Positions 1 through 8,671 are shown, numbered from the stretch's first letter. The stretch: 64,000 nt of DNA from Bacillus sp. V3-13 (GCF_002860165.1 NZ_PGUZ01000028.1:1-64000); one strand, 5' to 3'. The notes: generated by a model from the letters alone, not told the origin. Program-made: numbers and translations.

Positions 1-84
1 AAGGCTAGATGCGGCTCGATGGGTACAACTCGCAGTCCATTCATGGTAGCTTCGCTCGTTGCTTTACCACTGAGCTACTGCGGA
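1..84 (-). pseudogene. tRNA-Asn 5' half joined to unrelated sequence (possible tRNA remnant)
   Basis: Read on the minus strand from 84, the sequence starts like tRNA-Asn: acceptor strand TCCGCAG, then TAGCTCAGTGGT and AAGC of the D-arm. After that it departs from any tRNA I recognise. No anticodon arm with GTT in a 7-nt loop, no GGTTCGAATCC T-arm and no CTGCGGA closing strand appear before the window edge. In B. subtilis a tRNA cluster beginning with tRNA-Asn lies just downstream of the sprT-like gene ydcK, which matches this position and orientation. So this looks like the first tRNA of that cluster, broken after its D-arm. The rest lies outside the window, so a contig-end misassembly cannot be excluded. 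Confidence 0.5.
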
Positions 85-215
85 ATATTTATATCTGAAT
101 AAAGCTGAACTTCCATCATTATCGACTCTTACTATTATAAAAACCTCAAGCATATAAGTCAAGATGATTTTTCATATCTGTGGATAGTTAAAGGTTGCAT
201 CAGCTTAACGTTTCA

Positions 216-689
216 TTAAGGTAATGCAACCTCTTTCACTTTTATCAGTCTGCCTTTACATTTACCGCAAACGTATTTAGATGTGTTCACTGTCCGTTTC
301 CGGTTATAAAGCTGTCCGCAATGTTTGCATTGGTATACAAGCATTTTACTGAACGTTTTCTTTTTAGGTTTTTCCGGCAGTGTGGAACAAAAACGGGGCG
401 CATTTACTTGTTTAAGCAGGGTCTTGAAATCATAATCACGATGTCGGTAACCTTTACCCTCAAGGTGGAGATGATAATGGCAAAGCTCGTGCTTAATAAT
501 GCCAATTAACTCTTCCTTGCCGAGCTGTTCAAAATACTTCTTGTTGATTTCTATATTGTGGGAGTGAAGGAGATAGCGTCCGCCCGTTGAACGGAGACGC
601 GGATTAAAAGTAGCCTTATGCCGAAAGAGCTTATGAAAAGATTGAATGGATATTTGCTCGACCAATCTTTGAAGTTCATCATTATTCAT
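216..689 (-). CDS. SprT family zinc metallopeptidase-like protein (YdcK type)
   Basis: Protein of 157 aa of the SprT-like family. It carries the zinc-metalloprotease motif HELCH (about residues 67-71) and a C-terminal zinc ribbon made of CKHC (121-124) and CGKC (141-144). Family members resemble eukaryotic Spartan proteases; the bacterial function is not firmly established. An upstream in-frame ATG at 737 exists, but the start at 689 is preferred because AAAGGAG lies 9 nt before it, and the resulting length is close to B. subtilis YdcK. The gene diverges from cmpA and faces the tRNA remnant downstream. No defect is visible. Confidence 0.9.
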   Translation of the reverse strand: MNNDELQRLVEQISIQSFHKLFRHKATFNPRLRSTGGRYLLHSHNIEINKKYFEQLGKEELIGIIKHELCHYHLHLEGKGYRHRDYDFKTLLKQVNAPRFCSTLPEKPKKKTFSKMLVYQCKHCGQLYNRKRTVNTSKYVCGKCKGRLIKVKEVALP

Positions 690-780
690 GGTGCGTCTCT
701 CCTTTGGGTGAACATGACAACCTATTATAGCATACATTATATATACCTTTTGAAATGAAAATGATTAGGGAGGTATCATT

Positions 781-894
781 ATGCCGGCCTGGTTCCAGAA
801 TCAAATGAAAAAGGCATTTTATGAAAAAAATAGTTACCAAATTAAATTATTAAATCAATGTTGGTTTTTTTACCAAAAAAAACACTGCTCTTAA
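781..894 (+). CDS. cmpA: Cortex morphogenetic protein CmpA
   Basis: A 37-codon gene with a GGGAGGT ribosome binding site just upstream. The product begins MPAWFQNQMKKAFYEK and ends QCWFFYQKKHCS. This matches the known 37-residue CmpA of B. subtilis in length, in the central QIKLLNQCW block and in the KKHCS end. CmpA delays entry into cortex assembly during sporulation by acting with the SpoIVA/ClpXP quality-control system (established in B. subtilis). It lies between the divergent sprT-like gene and convergent tex, the same neighbourhood as in B. subtilis. It is easily missed because it is so short. Confidence 0.93.
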   Translation: MPAWFQNQMKKAFYEKNSYQIKLLNQCWFFYQKKHCS

Positions 895-909
895 CAGGCA
901 GTGTTTTTT
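877..909. terminator. Bidirectional terminator between cmpA and tex
   Basis: Perfect 12-bp inverted repeat (AAAAAACACTGC / GCAGTGTTTTTT) with a 9-nt loop that holds the cmpA stop codon. The A-tract on one arm and T-tract on the other allow it to terminate the convergent cmpA (+) and tex (-) transcripts. Confidence 0.85.
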
Positions 910-919
910 CAAGGGCGAT

Positions 920-3097
920 CTACTCGGCAGGCGCAAGCATCGTCAGCGCCACCCTGCCTTTTTGTTTGTCGACACTGTCAACCCAAACCGTGACGACATC
1001 CCCAACAGAAACGACATCCAACGGGTGCTTCACAAACTGGCGGCGCAGCTTCGAAATGTGTACCAAACCATCCTGTTTGACCCCGATATCGACAAAAGCA
1101 CCGAAATCGACGACATTTCTTACGGTTCCCTGAAGTTCAAGTCCGGGCTTTAAGTCTTCCAGCTTGAGAATATCCTGCTTTAACAGTGGTTTTGGCAATT
1201 CATCACGCGGATCCCGCTCCGGCCTTACCAAAGCTTCGACAATATCCTTTAAAGTGAGCTCGCCAATTTTCAATTCAGCGGCAGTTGCTTTAATATCCAA
1301 ATGATTTAGAGATTCCTTTAACGCTTCTGTGCCGAGGTCTGTTGAGGTGAACCCAAGCATGCCTAACAACTTTTTAACTTCAGGATAACTTTCCGGATGG
1401 ATTGCAGTCCGGTCAAGGGGCTCGCTCCCGTCAATAACCCGAAGGAAGCCGATTGCCTGCTCATATGTCTTGGCGCCAAGACGGGGTATGTTTTTCAACT
1501 GTTCCCGGCTCAAAAATTTACCTTCTTCATCACGTTTTTTAATTACATTGTTGGCGACCGTTTTCGATAAACCGGCGACATACTGCAACAGAGACGCTGA
1601 TGCTGTATTCACATTGACGCCGACCTGATTTACTGCTGTTTCCACAACGAATGTGAGCGACTCAGATAATTTTTTCTGGGACACATCGTGCTGGTATTGG
1701 CCGACGCCGACTGATTTCGGATCAATCTTAACGAGCTCGGCTAAAGGATCCTGAAGCCTGCGGGCAATCGAAACTGCGCTTCTTTCTTCCACCTGGAAAT
1801 CAGGAAATTCCTCTCTCGCAATATCTGATGCCGAATAAACACTTGCCCCTGCCTCATTGACAATTAAGTAGAAAATCTCTTCCTCAATCTCTTTGAGGAC
1901 ATCTGCAACAAATTGCTCTGTTTCCCGCGAAGCCGTTCCATTGCCGATTGCGACCATTTCGACGTTATATTGCTGGAGAAGCTTGATTACCTTCTCCTTT
2001 GCCTCTTTTGCTTTTGAAACGGGCGGATGCGGATAAATGACTCCTTTTTGCAAAACTTTTCCGGTCTCATCGACAACCGCCAGCTTACAGCCTGTCCGGT
2101 ATGCAGGATCGACTCCAAGCACAACCTTTCCTTTTAATGGTGGCTGGAGCAACAGGTTGCGAAGATTTTCAGAAAAAATATGGATCGCCTGCTCCTCAGC
2201 CTTTTCTGTTAACTCATTGCGGATTTCACGTTCAATCGACGGTTGGATAAGCCGCTTGTAGCTATCTTCAATAGCTTCCTCTACGAGCTGAGCTGTAATT
2301 GAATCGCAGTTTTTTACCCATTTTTTCGTCAGGAAGCCAATGATTTTATCAGCGTCAGGCTTGATGGTCACGCGGATAATATCTTCCTTTTCACCACGGT
2401 TTAAGGCGAGTATGCGGTGCGGAACGATTTTGCTTACCGGTTCACTGTATTCATAATACATTTCATAAATGTTTTTTTCATCTTTATCTGCATCTTTTAC
2501 GGCCGTTTCAATTAAGCCTCTCTGACTTGTTTCTCTGCGGATCCATTTTCTGCTGTCTGCATCATCAGAAACGATTTCAGCAATGATATCTTTTACACCG
2601 GCAATCGCTTCTTCAATCGTAAGAACTCCTTTTTCTTCGGATAAAAACTCATTTGCTTTTTCATCCACTGAACCTTCCTTTGGAAAAGCCATGATCCATT
2701 CGGCAAAAGGTTCCAACCCTTTTTCCTTCGCGACAGTCGCCTTTGTCCGCCGCTTCTGTTTATAAGGCCGGTATAAATCTTCGACTTCCTGCAGCTTGTT
2801 TGCCTTTTCGATTTGCGTTTTCAAATCATTCGTGAGCTTTCCCTGTTCATCAATTAAACGGATAACCTCTTCTTTTCGATGCTCCAAGTTTTGAATATAT
2901 TGCCACCGATCCATAATATCGCGGATTTGCACTTCATCCAGTGCTCCTGTCTGTTCTTTTCGGTACCGGGCGATAAACGGGACCGTATTCCCTTCCTCCA
3001 ATAAAGAAATGACACTGCCTACTTGTTTGCCAGTAATCTTTTGCTCCGCTGCAATCAAATTTATATATGTAACTTTTTTTTCAATTGTTGTCTCCAA
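920..3097 (-). CDS. tex: Tex-family transcription accessory / RNA-binding protein
   Basis: Protein of 725 aa with the Tex architecture: helical Tex N-terminal domain, a YqgF/RuvC-like RNase H-fold domain around the VLGVDPAYRTGCKLAVVD stretch (about residue 330), a helix-hairpin-helix region (IPRLGAKTYEQA, about residue 540) and a C-terminal S1 RNA-binding domain (GTVRNVVDFGAFVDIGVKQ, about residues 655-720). Length and domain order are those of full-length family members (B. subtilis YdcI). Tex is a cytoplasmic nucleic-acid-binding protein linked to transcription and RNA metabolism. It ends at the shared terminator with cmpA and lies downstream of rsbX but is separated from it by a terminator, so it is probably its own unit. 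Confidence 0.95.
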   Translation of the reverse strand: METTIEKKVTYINLIAAEQKITGKQVGSVISLLEEGNTVPFIARYRKEQTGALDEVQIRDIMDRWQYIQNLEHRKEEVIRLIDEQGKLTNDLKTQIEKANKLQEVEDLYRPYKQKRRTKATVAKEKGLEPFAEWIMAFPKEGSVDEKANEFLSEEKGVLTIEEAIAGVKDIIAEIVSDDADSRKWIRRETSQRGLIETAVKDADKDEKNIYEMYYEYSEPVSKIVPHRILALNRGEKEDIIRVTIKPDADKIIGFLTKKWVKNCDSITAQLVEEAIEDSYKRLIQPSIEREIRNELTEKAEEQAIHIFSENLRNLLLQPPLKGKVVLGVDPAYRTGCKLAVVDETGKVLQKGVIYPHPPVSKAKEAKEKVIKLLQQYNVEMVAIGNGTASRETEQFVADVLKEIEEEIFYLIVNEAGASVYSASDIAREEFPDFQVEERSAVSIARRLQDPLAELVKIDPKSVGVGQYQHDVSQKKLSESLTFVVETAVNQVGVNVNTASASLLQYVAGLSKTVANNVIKKRDEEGKFLSREQLKNIPRLGAKTYEQAIGFLRVIDGSEPLDRTAIHPESYPEVKKLLGMLGFTSTDLGTEALKESLNHLDIKATAAELKIGELTLKDIVEALVRPERDPRDELPKPLLKQDILKLEDLKPGLELQGTVRNVVDFGAFVDIGVKQDGLVHISKLRRQFVKHPLDVVSVGDVVTVWVDSVDKQKGRVALTMLAPAE

Positions 3098-3175
3098 ACT
3101 TTAAGCCTCCCGCGAAAAACAAAGTGTTTTATCCCATTTTACAAAAAGTTTGCATGCTTTGCACGATTATACAAA

Positions 3176-3210
3176 CAAAAAAGAGCTTACTGTGTTATTG
3201 AAGTAAGCTC
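3176..3210 (-). terminator. Terminator of the sigB operon
   Basis: On the minus strand GAGCTTAC pairs with GTAAGCTC around a 12-nt loop and is followed by TTTTTTG. The rsbX stop codon (TAA at 3195-3197) lies in the loop. Confidence 0.85.
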
Positions 3211-3794
3211 CCGATTATAAAGGTAGTGTCATCGCTTGTGGTCATATATTTCGATTTAATTTCATTAGCGATAAGTTCGAGCGGAAGAAATCCTTTGAGC
3301 AAAGATTTTGCTCCCTGCAAATGTAAACCGTCAGAATGGATGAGAAATTTCGAGCTTGGCTCATAAAGAAACCGTTGAGTATGAAAGGACTGCGGTCTTC
3401 CTGATAAATAACCAGTTACCGGCAGGGGATATGTGAGCTTACCGGAGGGGGAATAGAGAAAAAACCGGATATTGCCTACGGAGCTGTATACAAATTCCCG
3501 TGTTTTAAAATAAACCTTGAATATCGAGACGGCAGCGCCTCTTTTTTGCAACAGCGCTTTATTGCAAAGATTCATAAGTGTTTCTACATCATCCCCATGA
3601 TGTTGTTCTACCGCAGCTATAACAGCGGACGAAGCTTCAAATGCATGTTTCCCACTTCCGAGTCCATCTGCTACAACACAGATAAAATATTCTTCGGTTT
3701 CCTTATAGTAATAAGCATCTCCGCATTCCTGCCTGCCTTCTTTTGCGGTTTGGTGGGCTAAAATTTCGACCTTTTCTTTGGCTGAATTGTTCAT
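3195..3794 (-). CDS. rsbX: RsbX, PP2C-type phosphatase, negative feedback regulator of the stressosome
   Basis: Protein of 199 aa, the same length as B. subtilis RsbX. It is a PP2C-like phosphatase with VVADGLGSGKHAFEAS in its N-terminal third and the ending SDDTTFIIG. RsbX dephosphorylates RsbS (and RsbR) and so resets the stressosome after environmental stress. I chose ATG 3794 rather than the upstream GTG 3803 because GGAGTG sits 6 nt before it. This start overlaps the sigB stop as ATGA, so translation is probably coupled to sigB. It is the last gene of the operon. Confidence 0.95.
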   Translation of the reverse strand: MNNSAKEKVEILAHQTAKEGRQECGDAYYYKETEEYFICVVADGLGSGKHAFEASSAVIAAVEQHHGDDVETLMNLCNKALLQKRGAAVSIFKVYFKTREFVYSSVGNIRFFLYSPSGKLTYPLPVTGYLSGRPQSFHTQRFLYEPSSKFLIHSDGLHLQGAKSLLKGFLPLELIANEIKSKYMTTSDDTTFIIGSLLQ

Positions 3795-4582
3795 GAAAGG
3801 CACTCCGAGTTATTCACCTCAGCATGGATGGCTTCTTGCAGTTTCTTGATGGCTCTCCTTTGCAAACGCGAGACATGCATCTGAGAAATTCCCAATTTGT
3901 CACCTGCATCCTTTTGGCTCATATTTTCCAAATACGTATATTGAATGATTTTCTTCTCACGATCGGTCAGCACATGCAACACTTTTTCCAGCACCATTCG
4001 CTGGTTAACCTTTTCGTAGCCTTCGTCAATATTTCCAACAATATCAAGTAAGGTGACCGTGCCACCGTCAGAATCCGCCTCGATTGAATGATCAACAGAC
4101 AGGGCCTGGTAGCTTTTGCCCATTTCCATTGCTTCGAGCACTTCCTCTTCGGAAACCTCAAGTGCAGCAGCAATTTCTTCAACTTTAGGAGAGCGATGCA
4201 GCTCCGTCGTTAAATTCTCCACCGTTGTCTTGATTTTTGGGCCGAGTTCCTTGATTCTGCGCGGAACATGGACACTCCACGTTTTATCTCTTAAAAAACG
4301 TTTGATTTCGCCAATGATTGTCGGTACTGCAAAAGCTTCAAAGCTTTTCCCGAAAGTTTCATCATAGCGGCGGATCGCCCCAAGCAAGCCAATCATTCCG
4401 ACTTGGAAAATATCTTCATGAAATGATCTGCCTTTTGAATACTTTCTTGCGATTGTTTCGACAAGGTTCTGATATTGAAGGACGAGCTGATTTTGCGCTT
4501 CTTCATCCTGATGCAGCTGATATGCTTTAATTAAGTCGTTCGTTTCTTGCTTGGATTGGTTAGGTTGAGAGTGTTTCTGCAT
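3791..4582 (-). CDS. sigB: RNA polymerase sigma factor SigB (general stress)
   Basis: Protein of 263 aa with sigma-70 region 2 (HEDIFQVGMIGLLGAIRRYD), region 3 and a region 4 helix-turn-helix (QKDAGDKLGISQMHVSRLQR). It is the sporulation/stress subgroup sigma factor that drives the general stress regulon. Its start overlaps the rsbW end by 23 nt and its stop overlaps rsbX, the normal translationally coupled order. RsbW holds it inactive until dephosphorylated RsbV releases it. SigB-type promoter sequences are visible upstream of rsbV (5402-5426) and upstream of a stress-protein gene at 61611. Confidence 0.97.
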   Translation of the reverse strand: MQKHSQPNQSKQETNDLIKAYQLHQDEEAQNQLVLQYQNLVETIARKYSKGRSFHEDIFQVGMIGLLGAIRRYDETFGKSFEAFAVPTIIGEIKRFLRDKTWSVHVPRRIKELGPKIKTTVENLTTELHRSPKVEEIAAALEVSEEEVLEAMEMGKSYQALSVDHSIEADSDGGTVTLLDIVGNIDEGYEKVNQRMVLEKVLHVLTDREKKIIQYTYLENMSQKDAGDKLGISQMHVSRLQRRAIKKLQEAIHAEVNNSECLS

Positions 4583-5033
4583 CCATCTCCACCTGCTCTC
4601 CTTCCAGGTATTTGGTCATGAAGACCGTCACACCCTCTTTTTGATGGATTCGAACTTCATCCATCAATGTTTCGATAAGATAAAGGCCTAAGCCTCCTTC
4701 GCGCAAAAATTCAACAGAATCGGTTTGTCCGTATGGTCCAAGGCCTTCGCGGGCAGATTGGAAGTCAAAGCTTTTGCCGCTATCTGCAACCATCACTTCC
4801 AGGCGGTCAGGATACAAGCCGAAGCCGATTACAACCTCACCCTGTTCATTTTGCCTGTATGCATGTTGAACTGCATTCGTACATGCTTCACTCGTAGCAA
4901 TCTTCAAGTCCTCAATCTCATCATAAGAAAACCCCAGTCTGCTGGCAATTCCAGATAGGGTTAACCGAATAACTCCGACAAATTCCGGTTTTGCAGGAAT
5001 TTTCATTTCAATATAGTCAAACGGCTGATTCAT
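4560..5033 (-). CDS. rsbW: RsbW, anti-sigma-B factor and serine kinase
   Basis: Protein of 157 aa with a GHKL histidine-kinase-like ATPase fold: N-box near EACTNAVQHAYR and G1 box near MVADSGKSFD. It binds SigB and blocks its access to RNA polymerase. It also phosphorylates its antagonist RsbV on serine, so the RsbV phosphorylation state sets SigB activity. The start overlaps the rsbV stop by 4 nt, and the end overlaps sigB. Length agrees with B. subtilis RsbW (160 aa). Confidence 0.96.
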   Translation of the reverse strand: MNQPFDYIEMKIPAKPEFVGVIRLTLSGIASRLGFSYDEIEDLKIATSEACTNAVQHAYRQNEQGEVVIGFGLYPDRLEVMVADSGKSFDFQSAREGLGPYGQTDSVEFLREGGLGLYLIETLMDEVRIHQKEGVTVFMTKYLEGEQVEMDAETLST

Positions 5034-5362
5034 TGCACTCCACCTTCTATCTCGCTGTTTATATCAATAATATCGGCAAGCCCCGTAATCTCAAACAGCC
5101 TTTTTAACCGTTCAGACAAGCCCACCAGTTGGAATTTCCCGCCATGCGAGCGGACATTCTTAAAGGCTCCGACAAACACACCTAAACCTGTACTATCCAT
5201 ATAGGAGACTTCGGAAAGGTCCACAAGCATTTCAATCCCCTTTTTCTCGGACATCGGGAATAGGGCTTCGCGGAGTTTAGGCGCAGTGTATGCATCAATT
5301 TCGCCGCTTACTTTTACTTCGACCACAGTTTCTTTTTCATTTACATCTATTGTTAAATTCAT
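5030..5362 (-). CDS. rsbV: RsbV, anti-anti-sigma factor
   Basis: Protein of 110 aa, a single STAS domain with the phospho-acceptor loop MDSTGLGVFVGAFK; the serine in DSTGLG is the residue RsbW phosphorylates. Unphosphorylated RsbV binds RsbW and frees SigB. The gene is directly behind an internal SigB promoter, so rsbV-rsbW-sigB-rsbX can be amplified by SigB itself as in B. subtilis. Confidence 0.97.
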   Translation of the reverse strand: MNLTIDVNEKETVVEVKVSGEIDAYTAPKLREALFPMSEKKGIEMLVDLSEVSYMDSTGLGVFVGAFKNVRSHGGKFQLVGLSERLKRLFEITGLADIIDINSEIEGGVQ

Positions 5363-5401
5363 TTTTTTGACCCACCTCTTTATCTCAATTGCTCTTTTTG
5401 T

Positions 5402-5426
5402 TTACCCTTTTCTAAAAACATTAAAC
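5402..5426 (-). promoter_or_regulatory. SigB-dependent promoter for rsbV-rsbW-sigB-rsbX
   Basis: Minus-strand GTTTAA (-35, 5421-5426), exactly 13 nt, then GGGTAA (-10, 5402-5407). The B. subtilis SigB consensus is GTTTAA-N12-14-GGGTAT, so 11 of 12 positions agree. The -35 element overlaps the stop codon of rsbU. This is the expected autoregulatory promoter position in the operon. Confidence 0.9.
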
Positions 5427-6431
5427 ATCTCTTTTTAAAATGATTAACGTAAAGTCGTCACGCAATTGAAAATGCTGAAGCTTTTCAAGTTCCTTATATA
5501 TATTATTTACAATCTCCTGAGCACTTAAGTGATGGTATTTCCTGATATACCCGATTAATGTTTCTCTTTCGATAAATCCCTCTTCTGTCCGGCACTCTGT
5601 TACTCCATCCGACATCAGGACAATCATATCTCCCGGCTTGACTGCCTTTTTGAATTGGGCGTATTTTGTACGCTTGTCTACTCCGAGCAGCAAACCCTTC
5701 GCTTCCAATTCAAAAAATGCATCCTGTTCCGAACAGTAATAAAAACCAGGCTCGTGACCGGCTGATGCATAATAAAAAATATTTTCGACCGGATTAAACA
5801 TACCGTAAAACATCGTAATAAACATGCTTGGATCGACATTTTGCTCGACGACACGGTTGAGGTTTTCGAGAATCACGCTCGGCTCATTCCGATTTTCAGG
5901 CAAACTGTCCATCGCATATTTGATCATCGACATGCAGAGAGCGGCGGGAATTCCTTTTCCAATAACGTCTGCAATCGCAACGCTTATATAATCATTTTCA
6001 TCCTGGACAAAATGATAGTAATCCCCATTCATGTGCCTGGCGGGCACACTAATTGCTCCAATATCCAGCCCGTCGATTTGCGGAACTTTTGTGCCAAGCA
6101 AGGTTTGCTGGACGTTAGCGGCAATTTCCATTTCCGACCTTAGTTCCTGCTGCATATGCCTTAATGTTTGATGTTCCCGGTAAGCTAAGCCATATCCGAT
6201 CATCACTTCCAATAAAATATCAAACGAGTTCATGACATCGTTCGGAAGATCGGGATAAAGTTCAGTAAGAAGACCTTTATGAAGGCTGATAATTTCTTCC
6301 GGTGAAATTTTATGTTCAATCGTTTTCCGGCTGAATTTTTGACTTGCATATAATGCCTGTTCATTCTGTTCTTTTAAATAACTTTCTAATATTTCCCGGT
6401 ACTTTGACTCCATCGAATCGCGAAAATCCAT
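5421..6431 (-). CDS. rsbU: RsbU, PP2C-type phosphatase activating RsbV
   Basis: Protein of 336 aa with an N-terminal RsbU_N helical domain (about residues 1-80, binds RsbT) and a C-terminal PP2C/SpoIIE-like phosphatase domain. Metal-site motifs are visible in GDYYHFVQDENDYISVAIAD, VIGKGIPAAL and MIVLMSDGVTE. When RsbT binds, RsbU dephosphorylates RsbV-P and turns SigB on after environmental stress. It follows rsbT by about 10 nt and precedes the internal SigB promoter. Confidence 0.95.
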   Translation of the reverse strand: MDFRDSMESKYREILESYLKEQNEQALYASQKFSRKTIEHKISPEEIISLHKGLLTELYPDLPNDVMNSFDILLEVMIGYGLAYREHQTLRHMQQELRSEMEIAANVQQTLLGTKVPQIDGLDIGAISVPARHMNGDYYHFVQDENDYISVAIADVIGKGIPAALCMSMIKYAMDSLPENRNEPSVILENLNRVVEQNVDPSMFITMFYGMFNPVENIFYYASAGHEPGFYYCSEQDAFFELEAKGLLLGVDKRTKYAQFKKAVKPGDMIVLMSDGVTECRTEEGFIERETLIGYIRKYHHLSAQEIVNNIYKELEKLQHFQLRDDFTLIILKRDV

Positions 6432-6441
6432 GATTTACCCC

Positions 6442-6843
6442 CTAACGGAGCCATTTTGTTGCTTTTATATCTGTTCCATTTCCTGGCGATGAATCGATAT
6501 CAAATTCATCCATTAATCGCTTAACACCCGGCAGCCCGGCCCCCAGTCCGCCCGATGTTGAAAATCCATCTTCCATCACTTGGCGCAAATCACTTATCCC
6601 GGGTCCGCTATCCATCGCATGAATCAGCAGCCCTGGTTTTCCGCCATCATATATTTTTTCGATGCAAATTTGTCCTTGCCCGGCATATAAATAGATGTTC
6701 CTTGCCAGTTCGCTTATCGCCGTTGTAATTCTTGCCTGGTCAACTGTTCCGAACCCAAGCTCTTTTGCAACATTCCGCCCAAGCTGACGGGCTGCAACAA
6801 TGTCCCACTCATTTATAATCTTAACGCAGGATTGGATTCCCAT
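6442..6843 (-). CDS. rsbT: RsbT, stressosome serine/threonine kinase and RsbU activator
   Basis: Protein of 133 aa with a GHKL ATPase fold (SELARNIYLYAG N-box, AMDSGPGISDL G1 box, GGLGAGLPGVKRLMDEF). RsbT is held by the RsbR/RsbS stressosome. On stress it phosphorylates RsbS and RsbR, leaves the complex and activates RsbU. It is 4 nt downstream of rsbS in the same operon. Length matches B. subtilis (133 aa). Confidence 0.96.
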   Translation of the reverse strand: MGIQSCVKIINEWDIVAARQLGRNVAKELGFGTVDQARITTAISELARNIYLYAGQGQICIEKIYDGGKPGLLIHAMDSGPGISDLRQVMEDGFSTSGGLGAGLPGVKRLMDEFDIDSSPGNGTDIKATKWLR

Positions 6844-6847
6844 ACAG

Positions 6848-7204
6848 TCAATCCCCCAGTTCCAGTTGCAATTTCTCCAACCCTTTTTCTAAATCTAAAG
6901 CTGTGAGGACATCATCCAACCCAATCCCCAATTCTATCAGCGTAATAGCAACGGCAGGTTGTATTCCGGTAATGACAACTTTTGCACCCATTAGCTTGGA
7001 CATGCTAATGACATCTCCCAATACTTTTGCAATAAACGAATCGATAAAATCGATCGAAGTAAGGTCGATCACGACTCCGTTTGCGCTTGTTTCATGAATT
7101 TTATGAAGCAAATCCTCTTGGAATTGGAGTGCGGTTTGGTCATCCAACTCCCATTGGATGGAGACTAATAGACAATCATGCAATTTTAGAATAGGTATTC
7201 TCAC
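6848..7204 (-). CDS. rsbS: RsbS, STAS-domain stressosome core protein
   Basis: Protein of 118 aa, a single STAS domain. The [12 protein letters not shown] loop contains the serine phosphorylated by RsbT. With RsbR proteins it forms the stressosome shell that sequesters RsbT. Its start overlaps the rsbRA stop by 4 nt, so the two core components are translationally coupled. Confidence 0.95.
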   Translation of the reverse strand: MRIPILKLHDCLLVSIQWELDDQTALQFQEDLLHKIHETSANGVVIDLTSIDFIDSFIAKVLGDVISMSKLMGAKVVITGIQPAVAITLIELGIGLDDVLTALDLEKGLEKLQLELGD

Positions 7205-8034
7205 TCTGCTCCCTCCACATTCACAATTTTGCGGTTTGTAATGGCTAATGCCGCTTCAATTCCCTTTTTCAAGGTGTTTTTCGTCGTAAATTGATTCAAT
7301 TCAATTCCTAAATTCACAATGGTTTGGGCAATTTCCGGACGAATTCCGACAAGCATGCATTTGGCCCCGACTAAACGGACAGCATCTGCTGCCTGGATAA
7401 TATGGTGCGCTACCATCGTATCAACCACCGGGACTCCTGTTATATCAATCAAAACCACTTCCGAACGGTGTTTAACAACGCCGCTCAACAGGTTTTCCAT
7501 AATCTGCTTGGCCCGTTCTGTATCGATCGTACCGACGAGCGGCATCACCGTGATCTTTTCAAATACGGGAATTAACGGTGCAGATAGCTCTTGCAACGCT
7601 ATTTTTTGCAGGGAAACGGTTCTTTCCCAGGTAGTGGAATACATGCTGACGATTTCATTTGTCATCGGTGTCAGCCATTTATCAAAATCGTAAACGATAT
7701 CCATCTGATTTTCCCGGGTAATAAGGCCTGCTTCTTGCATTCCCTCAAAGACAATTTTCCCGAACGTCTGCAAACCTTTCGTTACAAACGTTAATGGCCA
7801 GCCCAACCGGACCACCTTTTCAGCAAAGTCAGACAGTTTTGCAATAAATTCTTCGTTGGAATCTTTTATATTAGATACAATCAAATCAATAAATTCGCGG
7901 CTTGTCCCAATAAACACCTGTTCGGACGCCACGCGCATAATGCGTTCATCGGCCTGTTCCTTTATTTCCTCGATCCAGTCCGTTAGGATTGCTTCTCTAT
8001 TGGTTTGAATGTAATCAACAATTTGTTTGTTCAT
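7201..8034 (-). CDS. rsbRA: RsbRA, stressosome co-antagonist
   Basis: Protein of 277 aa. The N-terminal half is a non-haem globin-like sensor domain and the C-terminal STAS domain spans about residues 155-270. The STAS phosphorylation loops are near [15 protein letters not shown] and [20 protein letters not shown]. It is the first gene of the rsbR-S-T-U-V-W-sigB-rsbX operon. An AGGGTTCTG-type Shine-Dalgarno lies upstream. I could not fix a SigA promoter with confidence in the AT-rich leader. Confidence 0.93.
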   Translation of the reverse strand: MNKQIVDYIQTNREAILTDWIEEIKEQADERIMRVASEQVFIGTSREFIDLIVSNIKDSNEEFIAKLSDFAEKVVRLGWPLTFVTKGLQTFGKIVFEGMQEAGLITRENQMDIVYDFDKWLTPMTNEIVSMYSTTWERTVSLQKIALQELSAPLIPVFEKITVMPLVGTIDTERAKQIMENLLSGVVKHRSEVVLIDITGVPVVDTMVAHHIIQAADAVRLVGAKCMLVGIRPEIAQTIVNLGIELNQFTTKNTLKKGIEAALAITNRKIVNVEGAE

Positions 8035-8240
8035 TAAACAGAACCCTCCCCAATTCTATCACAGAAAAATTAACCGTACCGATTTCTTATACACTGTAAA
8101 ATAAATTTAAATTTGTAAACTAACTTCAATAATCCGTATCTGTATTCCTTACAACTATTTAATGATAACAAATCCTCTTCGTCAAATTAAATACTACAGG
8201 AATGAAGGGATTTCCTGCAAACAACAAACCTTTTAAGAAC

Positions 8241-8271
8241 AAAAAAAGCAAGCTGTCCAAAACAGCCTGCT
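8241..8271 (-). terminator. Orphan intrinsic terminator
   Basis: On the minus strand AGCAGGCTGT pairs with ACAGCTTGCT around TTTGG and is followed by TTTTTTTG. The nearest minus-strand gene, ndoA, already has its own terminator at 8636-8663, so this one implies another short minus-strand transcript between 8272 and 8635. Confidence 0.7.
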
Positions 8272-8410
8272 ATGCAGAAAAATGAATCTTCACGATGATA
8301 AATAAACAGTATGGCGGCTGCCCCTCTGAACTTTCTTGCACATCAAGGAAGCGTTTACCCCCGCACGGGTCAACTTTTCACCGTGTCATCATTATGATAA
8401 CTTTATACAT

Positions 8411-8521
8411 TTAAAATTCCGTCCAGCGGCCAATAGTAATCCAATTAAAGTTATTTTCGGCAAGTAAACGAATGGAATCAAAGCCATAAGTTTTATAGGG
8501 AACCCAATATCTTCTGTTCAT
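8411..8521 (-). CDS. Possible small protein or gene remnant of 36 aa (unassigned)
   Basis: Open frame in the roughly 600-bp gap between rsbRA and ndoA. It starts with ATG at 8521 and begins MNRRYWVPYKTYGFDSI. The composition is protein-like (aromatic-rich, ends IGRWTEF), but there is no convincing Shine-Dalgarno sequence and I do not recognise a family. A terminator lies about 140 nt downstream on the same strand. The rest of the gap (8035-8240 and 8522-8635) shows no gene that I can support. It may be a real small protein, the relic of a larger gene, or chance. Confidence 0.25.
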   Translation of the reverse strand: MNRRYWVPYKTYGFDSIRLLAENNFNWITIGRWTEF

Positions 8522-8635
8522 GCCGGATGATATGCGCAGTGGAGATTAAACAAGCAACAACTTTTGTTTTGGAGAAGTGATCTTTTGGAAGCACTCATTG
8601 TGTTCAGGAACGCTACTCTGCTTTCTTTTTTCAGT

Positions 8636-8663
8636 AAAAAAACGCCCTTTCACCAAAGAGCGT
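8636..8663 (-). terminator. Terminator of ndoAI-ndoA
   Basis: On the minus strand ACGCTCTTT pairs (one G-U wobble) with AAAGGGCGT, followed by TTTTTTTAC, 8 nt past the ndoA stop. Confidence 0.8.
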
Positions 8664-8671
8664 GCTTGCAG

